From: Oenanthe sinensis
Lineage: Eukaryota > Streptophyta > Magnoliopsida > Apiales > Apiaceae
DNA length: 64,000 nt
Reading direction: 5' to 3'
NCBI GenBank assembly: GCA_028671895.1
Contig: CM053794.1
Location: forward strand, 41,680,501-41,744,500
Within the stretch, counting starts at the first letter, position 1, and each line of letters opens with the position of its first letter. Positions 46,870-59,161 of the stretch are shown here, piece after piece. A program made the translations under genes and the position numbers. The notes below the pieces were generated by a model, which did not search any database, was not told the DNA's origin, and saw only the letters and a program-made list of their open reading frames with translations.

Positions 46870-48168
46870 CAAGTCTTGGGGTGGGGGAGAGGGAGAGTAT
46901 GGCCAATTTGGCTTGGTTTTTAGGTGGAACCATAACCTATAAGTGTAAAAACCATAATCGAATTAATGATTCGGTTTTGGTTTTAAATTTCCGGTGCGGT
47001 TACAAATAATTTGGTTTTCAGTTTTGAAACCAACAAGTGAAATATATCTGTATGAGTGTGTGTGTTAGTGAGTGCGCATCAAAATAAAAATATTTTAGTT
47101 ATCAGAATTACGAATAGTTCTCTACAATCACTAAAGACGTATGCTATAAGTTCTTTTTTTTTCCAGATGAAGAAGTATGATATAAGTTACATATTCAAGT
47201 AGAGTGGTTTATTATTCCAACTAGACAGCAGGACCCAGATATTTATGTCCACCATTTATACAGTTGCAACTCCCTGTTTGATGTGATAGGTTTGATCTGA
47301 TAGTCTACAATAAATGTGCATTATGTGCTAGGAAATAATGAATTCCCTCTTAATAGTTTGTTTTTCTCGTTTGCCCAATCTCCGCCTGGCGAATGACCTG
47401 TTGACAAGCTTGTTGGTTAAGATTTCACGACCTGGCTCCTTGGTTAATATTTTACAGTCTGACTCCTGATTACAGACTGCCTATGCGGGGGTCTTCTTAC
47501 ATTGCTTGTAACAAACCTCATCTTGAAATAACTGTCGAAAACCCCAAAAAAGAAAAGAAAAAAGAGGTTACTTTAGATACAATATAATTTCACAGAAACG
47601 CGAAAGTCAATGGTGCAAGAACCATTTGTACAAGGGTTGCAAACTTCAAGGTTAAGAAATCCCTGGTTTAATGCTTAATCAGTGTAAGGCTGGTACTTTG
47701 AACAGATTATTGAGTGATTTGGGTGGCCTAATTTTCTTGAAAAGTCAAGTTATTGGAGTGTCATTCACTGTTTGATCAAGCAACAATCAGGAAGACTTTG
47801 TCATAGACTTATAGTGAATGCTGTATAGAGCATCAAAACGGAAAAACTCTGATGTAATTCATATTGTAGCAAGCTTGAAATTTATAGCGAGGATCAGTGA
47901 TTTCTACTTGTTTTCCAAAAGCAAGGTCAAAAAATCTCTGAACTAGGTAAATTGTTGATCAAAATAAACTATTCCAGACTATGTAAAAGCACATCCCTGA
48001 TCCATATCTTAGTTCTTCCTTCATTTTCTTGTCCTTTTTCAATTTGACTTGTCAACAATCAAATTGGTCCAATCATCTTGTTGTAACTCACTATAAAGCC
48101 ACATTGTGTATTATCTAACAACCCAAAGCTCAGCAATTACTCACCAACTGAGAATTTAACCACTTTCA
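46870..48168. other. Upstream region of PNGase A-like gene 2
   Basis: The left part (46890-47040) is built of phrases like ttcggttttggtttt and aaccataa that suggest eroded repeat DNA. From about 47600 it aligns by eye with the region upstream of the first copy (42880-43367), including ccacattgtgtattatctaa before the ATG. No other gene is recognised. Confidence 0.55.
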
Positions 48169-49917
48169 ATGGCTTTCTCTCTTCTTTCTCTAATTCTCTT
48201 TTCCCTCTACTTCCTTCACTCTACTGCTAATAATTCCATATCATCACAATCTCGCTTCAGGTCACAATTATCTAAATCTCCCACAACCCCAAATGATATC
48301 CCACCCACCACACTTTTTGAGGTGACCAAACCCATTGACTTGCCCAACACAAAGCCTTGCTCTCAACTCATTCTTCAACATGAGTTTGGCTTTACATTTA
48401 CCAAGCCTCCAGTTTTTGCTGATTATAAACCCCCTTACCTAAGTTGCCCATTTCAAGATTTTTCGAAAATTGTTCTTGAATGGAAAGCTACTTGTAAAGG
48501 CAACCAATTTGACCGCATTTTTGGGGTATGGCTTGGGGGAGTTGAGCTTCTCAGAAGCTGCACTGCAGAACCAAGTCGTAATGGGATTGTTTGGACTGTT
48601 AAGAAAGATGTTACAAGGTATTACTCATTGCTCATGACGAATCAAACTCTTGCTGTTTATTTAGGTAACCTTGTTAATAATATTTACACCGGTGTTTACC
48701 ATGTTGATATAAGTTTTCACTATTATCCTGCTGAAAAGAATATGCTGAACATTGGTCACGGGCATGGTTTAAATGCTGATTTAATCTTACCCATATCAAG
48801 AGATCTGCCAATAAACGATGGGTTGTGGTTTCAAGTAGGTAGTTCTACCAATGTAGAGTCAAAGATGTTTAGAATCCCCCAAAATGCTTACAAGGCTGTG
48901 TTGGAGGTGTATGTTTCAGCTCATCAGAATGATGAGTTTTGGTATTCAAATTTACCAAATGAGTACATTGCGCAAAATAACCTTACTAATGCTGAAAAAA
49001 ACGGACCTTTTAGGGAGGTTGTGGTTAGCTTGGATGGTAAGGTAGTTGGTGCAGTTTGGCCATTTAGTGTCATATATACGGGAGGAGTTGATCCCCTTTT
49101 ATGGAGACCCATTTCTGCGATCGGATCATTTGATCTTCCTTCATATGATATCGAGATCACTCCGTCTTTAGGAACAATATTAGATGGGAAGACCCATGAG
49201 TTTGGCTTTAGTGTCACAAATGCTTTAGACGTGTGGTACATAGACGCGAATTTGCATATCTGGTTGGACGGAAAGAGTGAAAAAACAGAAGGAAAGGTAT
49301 TGAAGAGGAGTACCTTGCCTCGTCGTGATTCTTATGTATCCAATTTTACTGGTCTGAATGGAACATTTTTTACAAGGGCTAATAGGCTTATAAAGTCTAC
49401 AGGGTGGGTGCAATCATCTTATGGGAAGATAACAACTCAAGCAACTCAAGAGTTCAATTACAGTAATATTATGGAAATGGGCACTAATGGGGATCAAAAA
49501 GTGCATCAGAGGATTGATTTTAATGACATTATAATTTCCAAGTCAGGACCTTCTGTAGATTCAGTAACATCACTGAAGAGCTTTCCCCTTTACTTGTACT
49601 CTGGAGTTGCTGACCAGGGAGATGGAGCATATAAAATCATAAATAACGTGTCGCTAGGTTTTAATGAAAAGATAATCAAAACATCAAAGGTTGGATCATC
49701 AATCAGTTCTCTTGAAAATTTGCAAGCAGGACAAGCTTTTATACTTGTTAAGGACCAACGAGTAGTCAGCCGTGAAGCAAGTACACAACAGGCTTACAGC
49801 TTTGATAGTAGTAAATCTTGCTATTTTAGAAATGTCAGCAGCTCAAATCAAATCATTAATTCTGACGAAGAGGACAATAAGTGCAATCATAGTACACGGT
49901 CTCAATTGGTGGCATAG
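48169..49917 (+). CDS. PNGase A-like glycoprotein amidase, copy 2, 582 residues, intronless
   Basis: A tandem paralogue of the gene at 43368, with the same architecture: signal peptide (MAFSLLSLILFSLYFLHSTA), FEVTKPIDLPNTKPCSQLIL, FDRIFGVWLGGVELLRSCTA, GIVWTVKKDVTRYYSLL, GKVVGAVWPFSVIYTGGVDP, LLWRPISAIGSFDLPSYDIE and a Cys-containing C-terminus (SCYFRNVSSSN). Differences concentrate in the N-terminal linker, the LNIGHGHG segment near residue 195, and the C-terminal third, while the central core is almost identical. It is open over the full family length, so both copies are probably functional. Its promoter has only a weak tgtatagag in place of the tandem TATA boxes of copy 1. Confidence 0.93.
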   Translation: MAFSLLSLILFSLYFLHSTANNSISSQSRFRSQLSKSPTTPNDIPPTTLFEVTKPIDLPNTKPCSQLILQHEFGFTFTKPPVFADYKPPYLSCPFQDFSKIVLEWKATCKGNQFDRIFGVWLGGVELLRSCTAEPSRNGIVWTVKKDVTRYYSLLMTNQTLAVYLGNLVNNIYTGVYHVDISFHYYPAEKNMLNIGHGHGLNADLILPISRDLPINDGLWFQVGSSTNVESKMFRIPQNAYKAVLEVYVSAHQNDEFWYSNLPNEYIAQNNLTNAEKNGPFREVVVSLDGKVVGAVWPFSVIYTGGVDPLLWRPISAIGSFDLPSYDIEITPSLGTILDGKTHEFGFSVTNALDVWYIDANLHIWLDGKSEKTEGKVLKRSTLPRRDSYVSNFTGLNGTFFTRANRLIKSTGWVQSSYGKITTQATQEFNYSNIMEMGTNGDQKVHQRIDFNDIIISKSGPSVDSVTSLKSFPLYLYSGVADQGDGAYKIINNVSLGFNEKIIKTSKVGSSISSLENLQAGQAFILVKDQRVVSREASTQQAYSFDSSKSCYFRNVSSSNQIINSDEEDNKCNHSTRSQLVA

Positions 49918-50949
49918 TCCGGAAATTGTAAGGTTTAAAAGTCGTTAACATGGAGTGCTTGATAATTTTTCTATTTTGGTGAACTCGATAAGGGTTCAAG
50001 TGTATTACAGTTTTTGCAGTATAGCTAGCGTCATTTTCTATATATGTTTTGTTTGGCTAAGGATCTTACTGCTGTTATTTGAATAAAATATTCATAATTT
50101 TAAGAAGGTTCTTTCCTCTTGACTGATGATTCTTCGAATTTTAGCAAAATTAGCTGGGAGTGCTTAAACCCGGCTGTATTATGGACGGTTTGATTAGGTG
50201 CTTGACAGTGGTTTAGGAACAAGTTAAATTTATCTGAACCTATTAAACTGTTAATTGCTCTGCCCAACAACAGATCATCAGCAGCGAAACAAGTTTTTAT
50301 TCTTTTCCAGATCCCCTTGAAATTAAAATTACTTAGGATTATAGAATAGAGTAGATATTAGCTCCATTCGATTTTGGTACACTATGAACAAAGACAGCTA
50401 TCGTTACAGACTTGACCGTTGCTTCAACTGAAACATTCAAGTTTGGACATAAAGGGTTTGGGCTGCCGATCACTGATCTTTCATGTCTGAACTTTTGCAT
50501 TTCAAGGTTGTTTCTGTCTGTAGTATTAACGTCAACTATGTACGTATTAAGCTATGTTTCTAGCACTTTAAAATTTTGGAAGACACAACTTGAGACATAG
50601 CAAGTCACTCCCGGGTAATCCCCTTCTCTCATTTAGATGGTTATCTGAATTTGGTGCCAACCCGGGCAATCTGGCGGAAAAAAATGCACTTGCATGGGAC
50701 TGATGGGGACGCGGCTATAAGACCAATAATTCTTCTAAAACTAATCCGTAATTTCATACTTGACTTCTCGATCGTTCACTTCATTTTTGAAAAGAAGTGT
50801 ACAAAAACGGCATGCAGGAATACTGGCATGCAAACAGGGTAAACCCATGCTAATTGTCATGCTCCATCCATTCATATACTTACTAATATTACTTTCCTCT
50901 AGATATGATATCGAACATAAACATTAAGCTCATTTAACCTCTGCTAAAT
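49918..50949. other. Intergenic region between PNGase A-like gene 2 and the riboflavin synthase locus
   Basis: No gene is recognised. Short frames at 50412-50600 and 50651-50842 have no family likeness. It holds the 3' region of the amidase gene and the upstream region of the riboflavin synthase locus. Confidence 0.5.
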
Positions 50950-51893
50950 ATGTCAATAGCCTCGGCTTGTTCTTCCACCTATGTCTCTAAAATCTTGAAT
51001 ATATCTCCTCCAAAAACCTCGATATTGAACAACAACTACTTTTTTACCCACGTAAAAGTCACCCCTAATCTAAAGACATCTCCCTCATTATCTCTCCTAT
51101 TCAACGCCCACAAATTGAATTATCGATTCACACCGATCAAACATAACCAAATACAATCTATGTTCACTGGCATCGTTGAAGAAATCGGTGAAATCAAACA
51201 CATTGTACTCCCTGAAACTAATGACTCTAGTTTTGATATCAAAATCAAAGGAAATACAGTTCTGCAAGGTATAAATCTCGGTGACAGCATTGCTGTTAAC
51301 GGTACATGCCTAACAGTCACACAATATAATACCAAATCTTTCGAGTTCACTGTTGGAGTATCACCAGAAACACTAAGAATAACAACTTTAACAGACATGA
51401 AACCAGGTCCAGGCTCAATGATCAACTTAGAGAGAGTAGTGAGAGCATCAACGCAAATGGGAGGGCATTTCGTGCAAGGACACGTGGACGGGACTGGGGT
51501 TGAGACAGAGGGAAACTCACTGTGGTTTAAAATTAAGACTACGCCTGAGGTGTTTAAGTACATTGTGGCCAAATGTTTTGTTGCGATTGATGGGACAAGT
51601 TTGACAGTAGCGAAAGTGTTTAATAAAGTGGAATGTTGTTTTAGTAAAGAGAAATGCTCCCAAAATTATTTATTAAAAAAGTTTCCAAAAAACAGGTATT
51701 TAATTTTAATTGATTGTTAAAAGAATAAAAGAATGAAATGAATCCCCGCACATTAACAGACAAATTAAAACTTTACATTGTGGCACGTGCCACATCGAAT
51801 ATATTTTGAAAATATTTTTTGAATTTCTAGCGTTACTCGTATAATATAAGGATGGTAGAGTATACTCAGCAGAATGTTTCCAAGAGCAGTTAA
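50950..51893 (+). pseudogene. Riboflavin synthase (plastid type), broken in the C-terminal barrel
   Basis: Riboflavin synthase dismutates two 6,7-dimethyl-8-ribityllumazines into riboflavin. The frame 50950-51720 has a Ser/Thr/Asn-rich transit-peptide-like N-terminus and the first lumazine-binding barrel from Met71 (MFTGIVEEIGE, SIAVNGTCLTV). The second barrel follows (MGGHFVQGHVDGTG, VAIDGTSLTV at about 212-220). After residue 231 the sequence leaves the family and ends 25 residues later, so about 45 conserved residues are missing. A degraded piece of them is visible at 51849-51893 (VEYTQQNV, then a stop), about 200 bp downstream and out of phase. A donor-like A|GTAAAG at 51641 marks the break, but no acceptor restores the frame. 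Probably a pseudogene, or a truncated allele. Another copy elsewhere would be needed for this essential step. Confidence 0.8.
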
Positions 51894-53746
51894 GTAATTT
51901 ATATGTCATTTATAAGAAAAAAACCAAAGGGTCTGTATATGTGTAATGTGTAATAAACTGATTTGATTTCAGTATGTATTTTTTTGGCAACAGACAGGAA
52001 TAATTGGGGGTGTCTGTATTAATTTAAATTTTTTTGATATCGTATACTTCTAAAAACAGAAAAGTGGTGTTCACAAAGTCACCGACATGCGTAAAAAATA
52101 TTTTTAATGACTATAATCATATAAAATTAAATTATTGAACTCAAAGTAAAATTGTTTTTTTCTTATATAATATAAAACTATAAATATAAAAAGGTCCTGA
52201 TAGGGACCACCCTACCTAATCTTTTCTTTAAATTACCCCATCCGTACCCAATTAATTGTCTACTTTGTTTTCTGTGTAATCAAACTAACTAATCAAATTT
52301 AAAAATAATATATAATTAAAAAAAATTAAAATTTTATATTATTATAATATATATATATAATCTATTTTATAATTTTTAAAAATTGTAAAAGAATAATTTT
52401 TAATTGTTAATAAAAAAACAAGTCAATTTGACCATAAAAAATTAAAAAAGACATTTAAATAAGGACGGAGATAGTATCAGAGTGTTGAACTCACAATTTT
52501 AATAATAACCAAAAACAAATCTGCATGTTTACTATTTATTTTCGTGTATATATTTTTTTTCCCAGAAAATATTTTCATGCATTATCAACCAAATTGTGAA
52601 CCTCTACTATTCTATAGACCTTAGCACCTAGTTTCATGCCCATGGTTTTGACAAGTAATTTTATAGATTATATAATTGCACGATAGATCGCACACCCGAA
52701 GCGTTGCATGCCTTATGACTCTAAAATTATTCACATACGCACTATAACATATATTTTGCATTTTGAAATTCTTAAAAGCTAATGTAGTTTGTAGGCCAAC
52801 GCTCACAATTTTAAATTACTGTAAAATTTGTTGGATTGTATATATATATATATATATATGACCAACTCCGACCAATTTTATATTTTAATATATAAAAATC
52901 AACTACAACTCAATTGTAAAAATTATATTATTTTAATATGACATTAAATTCAGTGTAATATTAAATTTTAATTTAATAATTTTATACTTTAATAATAAAA
53001 TAATATTTGAAATATAAGGAAATTGTTTTTGATACTACATTTACTGTGAATTGAATAATGTAACTTTTATATATATTTTTATATATATATATATATTATT
53101 CTAAGAAAATAATATAATGACGGGAAATATTCTAAATAAATGAAACAATTGCACAGGAGTACATATATTTATTAAAAAATTATCCCAAAAATATTATAAA
53201 TATAAATTTCAAATGAGTTTAAATTTGTATTATAAATATTATGCAAAATTATACAAAATTTATCTATCTACGTCTCATTTCATTAAATATATACTATGAT
53301 TATTAGTATTAAAAAAATGTTACTATTATATACTTGTTTTGTTTTATACACGGCCAATATTTAAGTTTAATAACTCTTTGATAATCCGAGGCAACAGAGA
53401 TAGCCATCTCTCTCTCTCTCTTTAAATACATGTTGTGATCATATGTTACTCTGCATCATATTTTCATTTTTCTTCAGGGTTTTTTCTCGGGTCTCTCAGG
53501 AAAACATATATATTTAAAATACTTGTTCACAAAATTTTGAACATACCCAAGTTTTCTAGTTCATTTTCGTTACATTCTAGGCACATTGTTTTACGTATGA
53601 CACGTGTCTGTTTTCAAATGCTATGATCCTCTTTTTTCTGCCTTTTATTTCTCTGATCAACATTTGTGGCTCTTTTTGATTGCTTGATTATCGGGTTTTA
53701 GTTTCAGGGGTTTAGTTAGAAGTGGAGTAGTCTGTTTTGGTTGAGA
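51894..53746. other. AT-rich intergenic region upstream of PEP carboxylase
   Basis: It contains the Stowaway-like MITE at 52236-52474, short TA runs (52837-52858 and about 53072-53097) and, near 53410, a CT microsatellite followed by tttaaata, a plausible core promoter for the PEPC gene. The interval 53440-53746 may be its 5' UTR. No gene is recognised. Confidence 0.5.
52236..52474. mobile_element. Stowaway-like MITE (Tc1/mariner type)
   Basis: A 239-bp element begins ccccatccgtacccaattaa and its right end is the complement of ctatctccgtccttattt, with TA at both flanks (52234-52235 and 52475-52476). The terminal ccgt motif and TA duplication are usual for Stowaway MITEs. Non-coding. Confidence 0.75.
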
Positions 53747-56700
53747 ATGGCTAATCGTAACGTCGAAAAGTTAGCATCTATTGATGCTCATTTGAGGTCT
53801 TTGGTGCCTGCCAAAGTGTCCGAAGATGACAAGCTTGTGGAGTATGATGCCTTGTTACTCGATCGCTTTCTTGATATTCTTCAAGATTTACATGGGGAAG
53901 ATCTTAGGGAAACGGTACCATCTTTCAAATTTTTCGAAATCTATGTTCAAGTTTTATGTGTTTAATTCTGATGATTTCCATATCTATGAATGAATTTATT
54001 TGATGTAGATTATTTACAACCAAATTTCAAATTTTTAGGAGAATCTTAGCTGTAAATTTTAGTTTTACCAAGTATTGAACCTCGATTTAATTTTTGCTGC
54101 TCAATTTTTTGTCACTTGAACCAGGACATATATAAAAATGGGTTTGAATATAGATGTAGTACAACTTAATTTTAGAAGTTAATTGAGGCTAAAGCTCTCT
54201 TCGGTCGTATGTTCATGTTGTGTCTGCCGTAGTGTGTCTGTTCATCAGATATTGCAGTTTAATATGATATCATGATATTGTAATTTGTGTTCGGAAATGT
54301 TATTTTGGTAATTTAGATTAATAATGAATTGGGCACAATTAGATTAGACCTTCAGCTTTGCATAATTGAGCTTCATTGTTTTGACTAAAGAAGTTGATAT
54401 AATTTTGAAAAAATTATTTTCAGTTTAAGTGATTGTGGTGTTTGAATTGTGAAGGTTCAAGAATGTTATGAACTTTCAGCTTATTATGAAGGGAAGCGTG
54501 ATCCTCAGAAGTTGGAGGAGCTGGGAAAGGTGTTAACTAGTTTGGATCCAGGAGACTCGATTGTCATTGCAAAATCTTTCTCGCATATGCTTAATTTGGC
54601 CAACTTGGCCGAGGAGGTTCAGATTGCTAACCGTCGAAGGAACAAGTTGAAAAAGGGAGATTTTGTTGACGAGAACTCAGCAATAACTGAATCAGATATT
54701 GAAGAGACTTTTAAAAAGCTTGTACAAATGAACAAGTCTCCTGAACAAATTTTTGATGCACTAAAGAATCAAACTGTTGATCTGGTCTTTACTGCACATC
54801 CTACTCAGTCAGTCCGAAGATCTTTGCTTCAGAAACATGGAAGGTTTGTATATAAAGTATTAGACTTGGTAAACTATGTTGTAGGTATGTTAGCAAGCAT
54901 ATGATCTAAACATGGTTGTTACGATACAGTATTTACTTCTTTCTCATGTTTCTATTACTTTCCTTGTTTTTTCAATAGATTCATCTTTTGTACAGGATAA
55001 GAAACTGTTTAGCACAATTATATACTGAAGACATTACTCCTGATGACAAACAAGAGCTTGATGAAGCTTTACAGCGGGAAGTGAGTTTTACTAAACAATA
55101 TTTTGTTCTGCATGTCATTACTATCTCAGCTACTTCTAATGTTTGCATAGTTGTAAAGAATTTCCTCTATCATATATACTATTTTCACCAATTTTTGAAA
55201 CGCAGAATGCCATTTGACATGTGGAGTTTCTACTTGTATAATGTGATAAATGACTGCAGCTAAAGCTACTCCTTGCATTAAAGAAATTCTGTGTCTGTGT
55301 GTGCATAAATAGATTATTTGTGTTACTTTTCAAGAACACTATGTGACAAGTTCCAATTCTATGGCTGCTTGTTTTATTGACATGACAATTCCATATTATT
55401 TTTCAATGCGTGATAAGGAAGAGAAGAAAATGATTTCCCTTTCATCTTTAAATCCACATCGAGTATTTTCTGTACATATATCTACTTAGCTTGCTATAAC
55501 TTTTCTGCTAATATGATTCCCTTAATTCCTTATAACATTATCTTTATTGGTTTGGTTTGGGTTTGCAAAACATTATATGCAGGCTAGGTGCATCTTGACA
55601 TTCTTATAGTTGCAACAAATTTTACATAGATATATGTACTGGTTTCTTGATTTATATGTGCCTGATAGCAAAACTAGACTTATTTAACCATGTGTTACGT
55701 GTTACCCCTCTTTGAACTTGTATATATGGTTCACATTAAAATTTGCATTTGATGTTCTTATCTTTGGATATGTGATTAACATTTAAAAAGGTCTTGTATG
55801 AAACTTTGAGTTGGATATACATTTGCAATCTTAAATAAACAATTCACACTTAAGTTGCTGTGTAGTCTGTAATGTATCATTGATACAAACCTTCATTAAT
55901 TTATTTGTATATCAGATTCAAGCTGCTTTTCGCACGGATGAGATCCGAAGGGAACCTCCAACCCCACAAGATGAAATGAGAGCTGGAATGAGCTACTTCC
56001 ATGAAACAATCTGGAAAGGCGTTCCCAAGTTCTTACGGCGTGTTGACACAGCTTTGAAAACTATAGGGATAAACGAGCGGGTTCCATATAATGCACCACT
56101 GATTCAGTTCTCTTCCTGGATGGGCGGCGATCGTGACGGTATTGAACTTTCCTTCTATAGAATGTTGCAAATACCGCAAACACACACACCAGAACAACAA
56201 TAGTATTAATATATTTTATCGCTGTCTATGTCCCTGGTTTAGTAGTGATAAGTCTTGTGGATAAAACTGACCAATTGGAGGTATTTATTGCTAACTTGTG
56301 TTTGAAACTCAATGATGCAGGTAACCCAAGGGTCACTCCAGAGGTCACAAGGGATGTTTGCTTATTGGCCCGAATGATGGCTGCTAATTTGTACTTCTCA
56401 CAGATAGAGGATCTCATGTTTGAGGTATAAGCAACTGGTCGTAAATATTTGAGACTTATGTAAATTTCCCTTTAATGACCTGTTCACTAATATAACTTAG
56501 CCTAACTCCAAATATTCATTGGTTAGATGTCCATGTGGCGATGCAGTGATGAGGCTCGAGTTCGGGCAGATGAAATCCACAGATCTGCTAGGAGAGATAC
56601 AACAAAACACTATATAGGTAACTGGTATCTGGCATTCTGTTTTCTGGGGTTCCCATTGCATATCATGTCTGTCATTAAGGAGGGTTCAGACTTCAAAATT

Positions 56701-59161
56701 CTAGTAGATACCTATTCTGTCTGTCATAAAGGATAGGAAACAGGATTCTAGTATATAGGCATCAGCCAGTAGTTTGTCATCAAACTTTAGAACACTTTTT
56801 ATCTAAAATGATGCACAATTCTCTTGTGTTTCTTGCTATCTCATCCATTGAAATTATTTTTTCCTTGCTTCCTGTTTAGAGTTTTGGAGGCAGGTTCCTA
56901 CCACTGAACCATACCGTGTTATTCTTGGTGACGTGAGAGATAAATTGTATTATACTCGTGAACGTTCTCGCCATTTATTATCACATGGAAAGTCTGACAT
57001 TCCGGAGGAGGCAACATACACCGATATTGACCAGGTATTCCTATCTTGCTGATAATTTTTTATCACAATCTGAAGTTTTGATTAAGTAAACTTGAAAGAA
57101 TATGTACATATATTAGTATGTGCACACGATTGTATTTAAGAAGTATAACTTGTTACAAGATCTTAATTTACATAAATAGGTGGACGGTGTACCATTCCAG
57201 TAAAATAGTATTATAGTGTGTATGTAATGATTGTCAACCTGGTGGGCCAGTAGCATATATTATGTTTTCTGATTGTAATTGTTTTTCATGTAGTTCTTGG
57301 GATCTCTTGAACTATGCTACAGATCTCTTTGTGCTTGTGGGGACCGGCCCATTGCTGATGGCAGCCTTCTTGATTTTCTGAGGCGAGTTTCCACCTTTGG
57401 ACTGTCAATGGTGAGACTCGATATCAGACAGGAATCGGAAAGGCACACTGACGTCCTTGATGCCATTACCAAACACTTGGAAATTGGTTCCTATAGAGAA
57501 TGGTCTGAAGAAAGTAGACAGGAATGGCTTTTGTCTGAACTCAGTCACAAGCGTCCTCTTTTTGGGCCTGATCTTCCAAGGACTGAAGAAATTGCTGAAG
57601 TATTAGATACATTGCATGTCATATCAGAGCTCCCATCAGACTGCTTTGGAGCATACATAATCTCCATGGCTACATCACCATCTGATGTGCTTGCTGTGGA
57701 GCTTCTACAGCGTGAATGTCATGTGAAGAAACCACTAAGGGTTGTTCCTCTCTTTGAGAAACTTGCTGATTTAGAGGCTGCTCCAGCTGCTGTGGCTCGC
57801 TTATTTTCAATTGAATGGTACAAAAACAGGATTAATGGTAAGCAAGAAGTCATGATTGGTTATTCTGATTCTGGAAAAGATGCGGGGCGATTTTCAGCAG
57901 CCTGGCAGCTATACAAGGCTCAAGAGGAGCTTGTTAAAGTTTCAAAGCAGTATGGCGTGAAGCTAACGATGTTCCATGGTCGAGGAGGGACGGTTGGGAG
58001 AGGTGGTGGCCCCACCCATCTTGCTATTCTGTCTCAACCTCCTGAAACTATCCATGGATCTCTCCGGGTTACAGTTCAGGGTGAAGTTATTGAGCAATCA
58101 TTTGGTGAACAGAACTTGTGCTTTAGAACACTTCAACGTTTCACTGCTGCTACACTTGAGCATGGTATGAATCCACCAATCTCACCAAAACCTGAATGGC
58201 GTGCACTTATGGATGAAATGGCTGCTGTTGCTACAGAGGAGTATCGTAATATAGTTTTCCAGGAACCGCGGTTTGTCGAGTATTTCCGCCTTGTAAGAAG
58301 CAACTTAAAGTTTTGTATATGATTCGCAATTATGCCATATTCAAATTTGATTGATCGTATCTTTGTTTAAAATGTAGGCCACACCAGAACTGGAGTATGG
58401 TCGGATGAATATTGGGAGCCGGCCATCTAAAAGAAAGGCAAGTGGTGGTATTGAATCACTCCGAGCTATCCCTTGGATCTTTGCCTGGACACAAACAAGG
58501 TTTCATCTTCCTGTTTGGCTTGGTTTTGGTGGAGCATTTAAACACGTTATCCAGAAAAAACCAGAGAATCTCCGAATGGTGCAGGAAATGTACAATACAT
58601 GGCCATTTTTCAGAGTCACTATTGATTTAGTTGAGATGGTCTTTGCCAAGGGAGACCCTGGAATTGCTTCTTTGAATGACAAGCTCCTTGTTTCGGAAGA
58701 TTTATGGCCATTCGGAGAGCAATTGAGGTCTAAATATGAGGATACTAAAAGCCTTCTTCTCAAGGTAAGTTAACTGACAATAGATACTAGAGTTTAATCC
58801 GTAGGAGATCGGGACTACAAGTTATTCCAATCTAGGCAGATTGCTCAACTCTATCTGATTACAAGTTCTCTTTTGTCAGATTGCTGGGCACAAAGAAATT
58901 CTTGAAGCAGCCCCAACCTTGAAACAGCGGATTCGGCTTCGTGATTCATATATCACAACCTTGAATGTGTGCCAGGCGTACACACTAAAACGGATTCGAG
59001 ATCCCAGCTACACTGTGATGTGTAGGCCCCATATTTCCAAAGAGAAATCTGCTTCTACACTGGTAGACCTAAACCCTACAAGTGAATATGCCCCTGGTTT
59101 GGAGGACACCCTCATTTTGACAATGAAGGGTATTGCTGCTGGTATGCAAAACACCGGTTAA
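53747..59161 (+). CDS. PPC: Phosphoenolpyruvate carboxylase, plant type, 960 residues
   Basis: PEPC carboxylates phosphoenolpyruvate to oxaloacetate in the cytosol. Ten exons join in frame: 53747-53914, 54455-54843, 54996-55080, 55916-56138, 56321-56424, 56527-56617, 56880-57034, 57294-58292, 58378-58764 and 58880-59161. The N-terminus has the regulatory phosphorylation motif EKLASIDAHLR (Ser11). The catalytic motifs are VFTAHPTQSVRR (His about 171), MIGYSDSGKDAGR (about 592-604) and FHGRGGTVGRGGGPTH (from about 632). The C-terminus is QNTG, as in plant-type enzymes. Residue 774 is Ala (PWIFAWTQTR), as in C3 forms; C4 forms have Ser. The ten-exon layout fits plant PPC genes. No defects are seen. 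Confidence 0.97.

Noticed and set aside
48924..49241. 105-codon minus-strand frame
   Set aside because: Antisense to the well-conserved core of the PNGase A-like gene.
51120..51572. 150-codon minus-strand frame
   Set aside because: Lies exactly antisense to the riboflavin synthase coding region; a shadow of its codon use.
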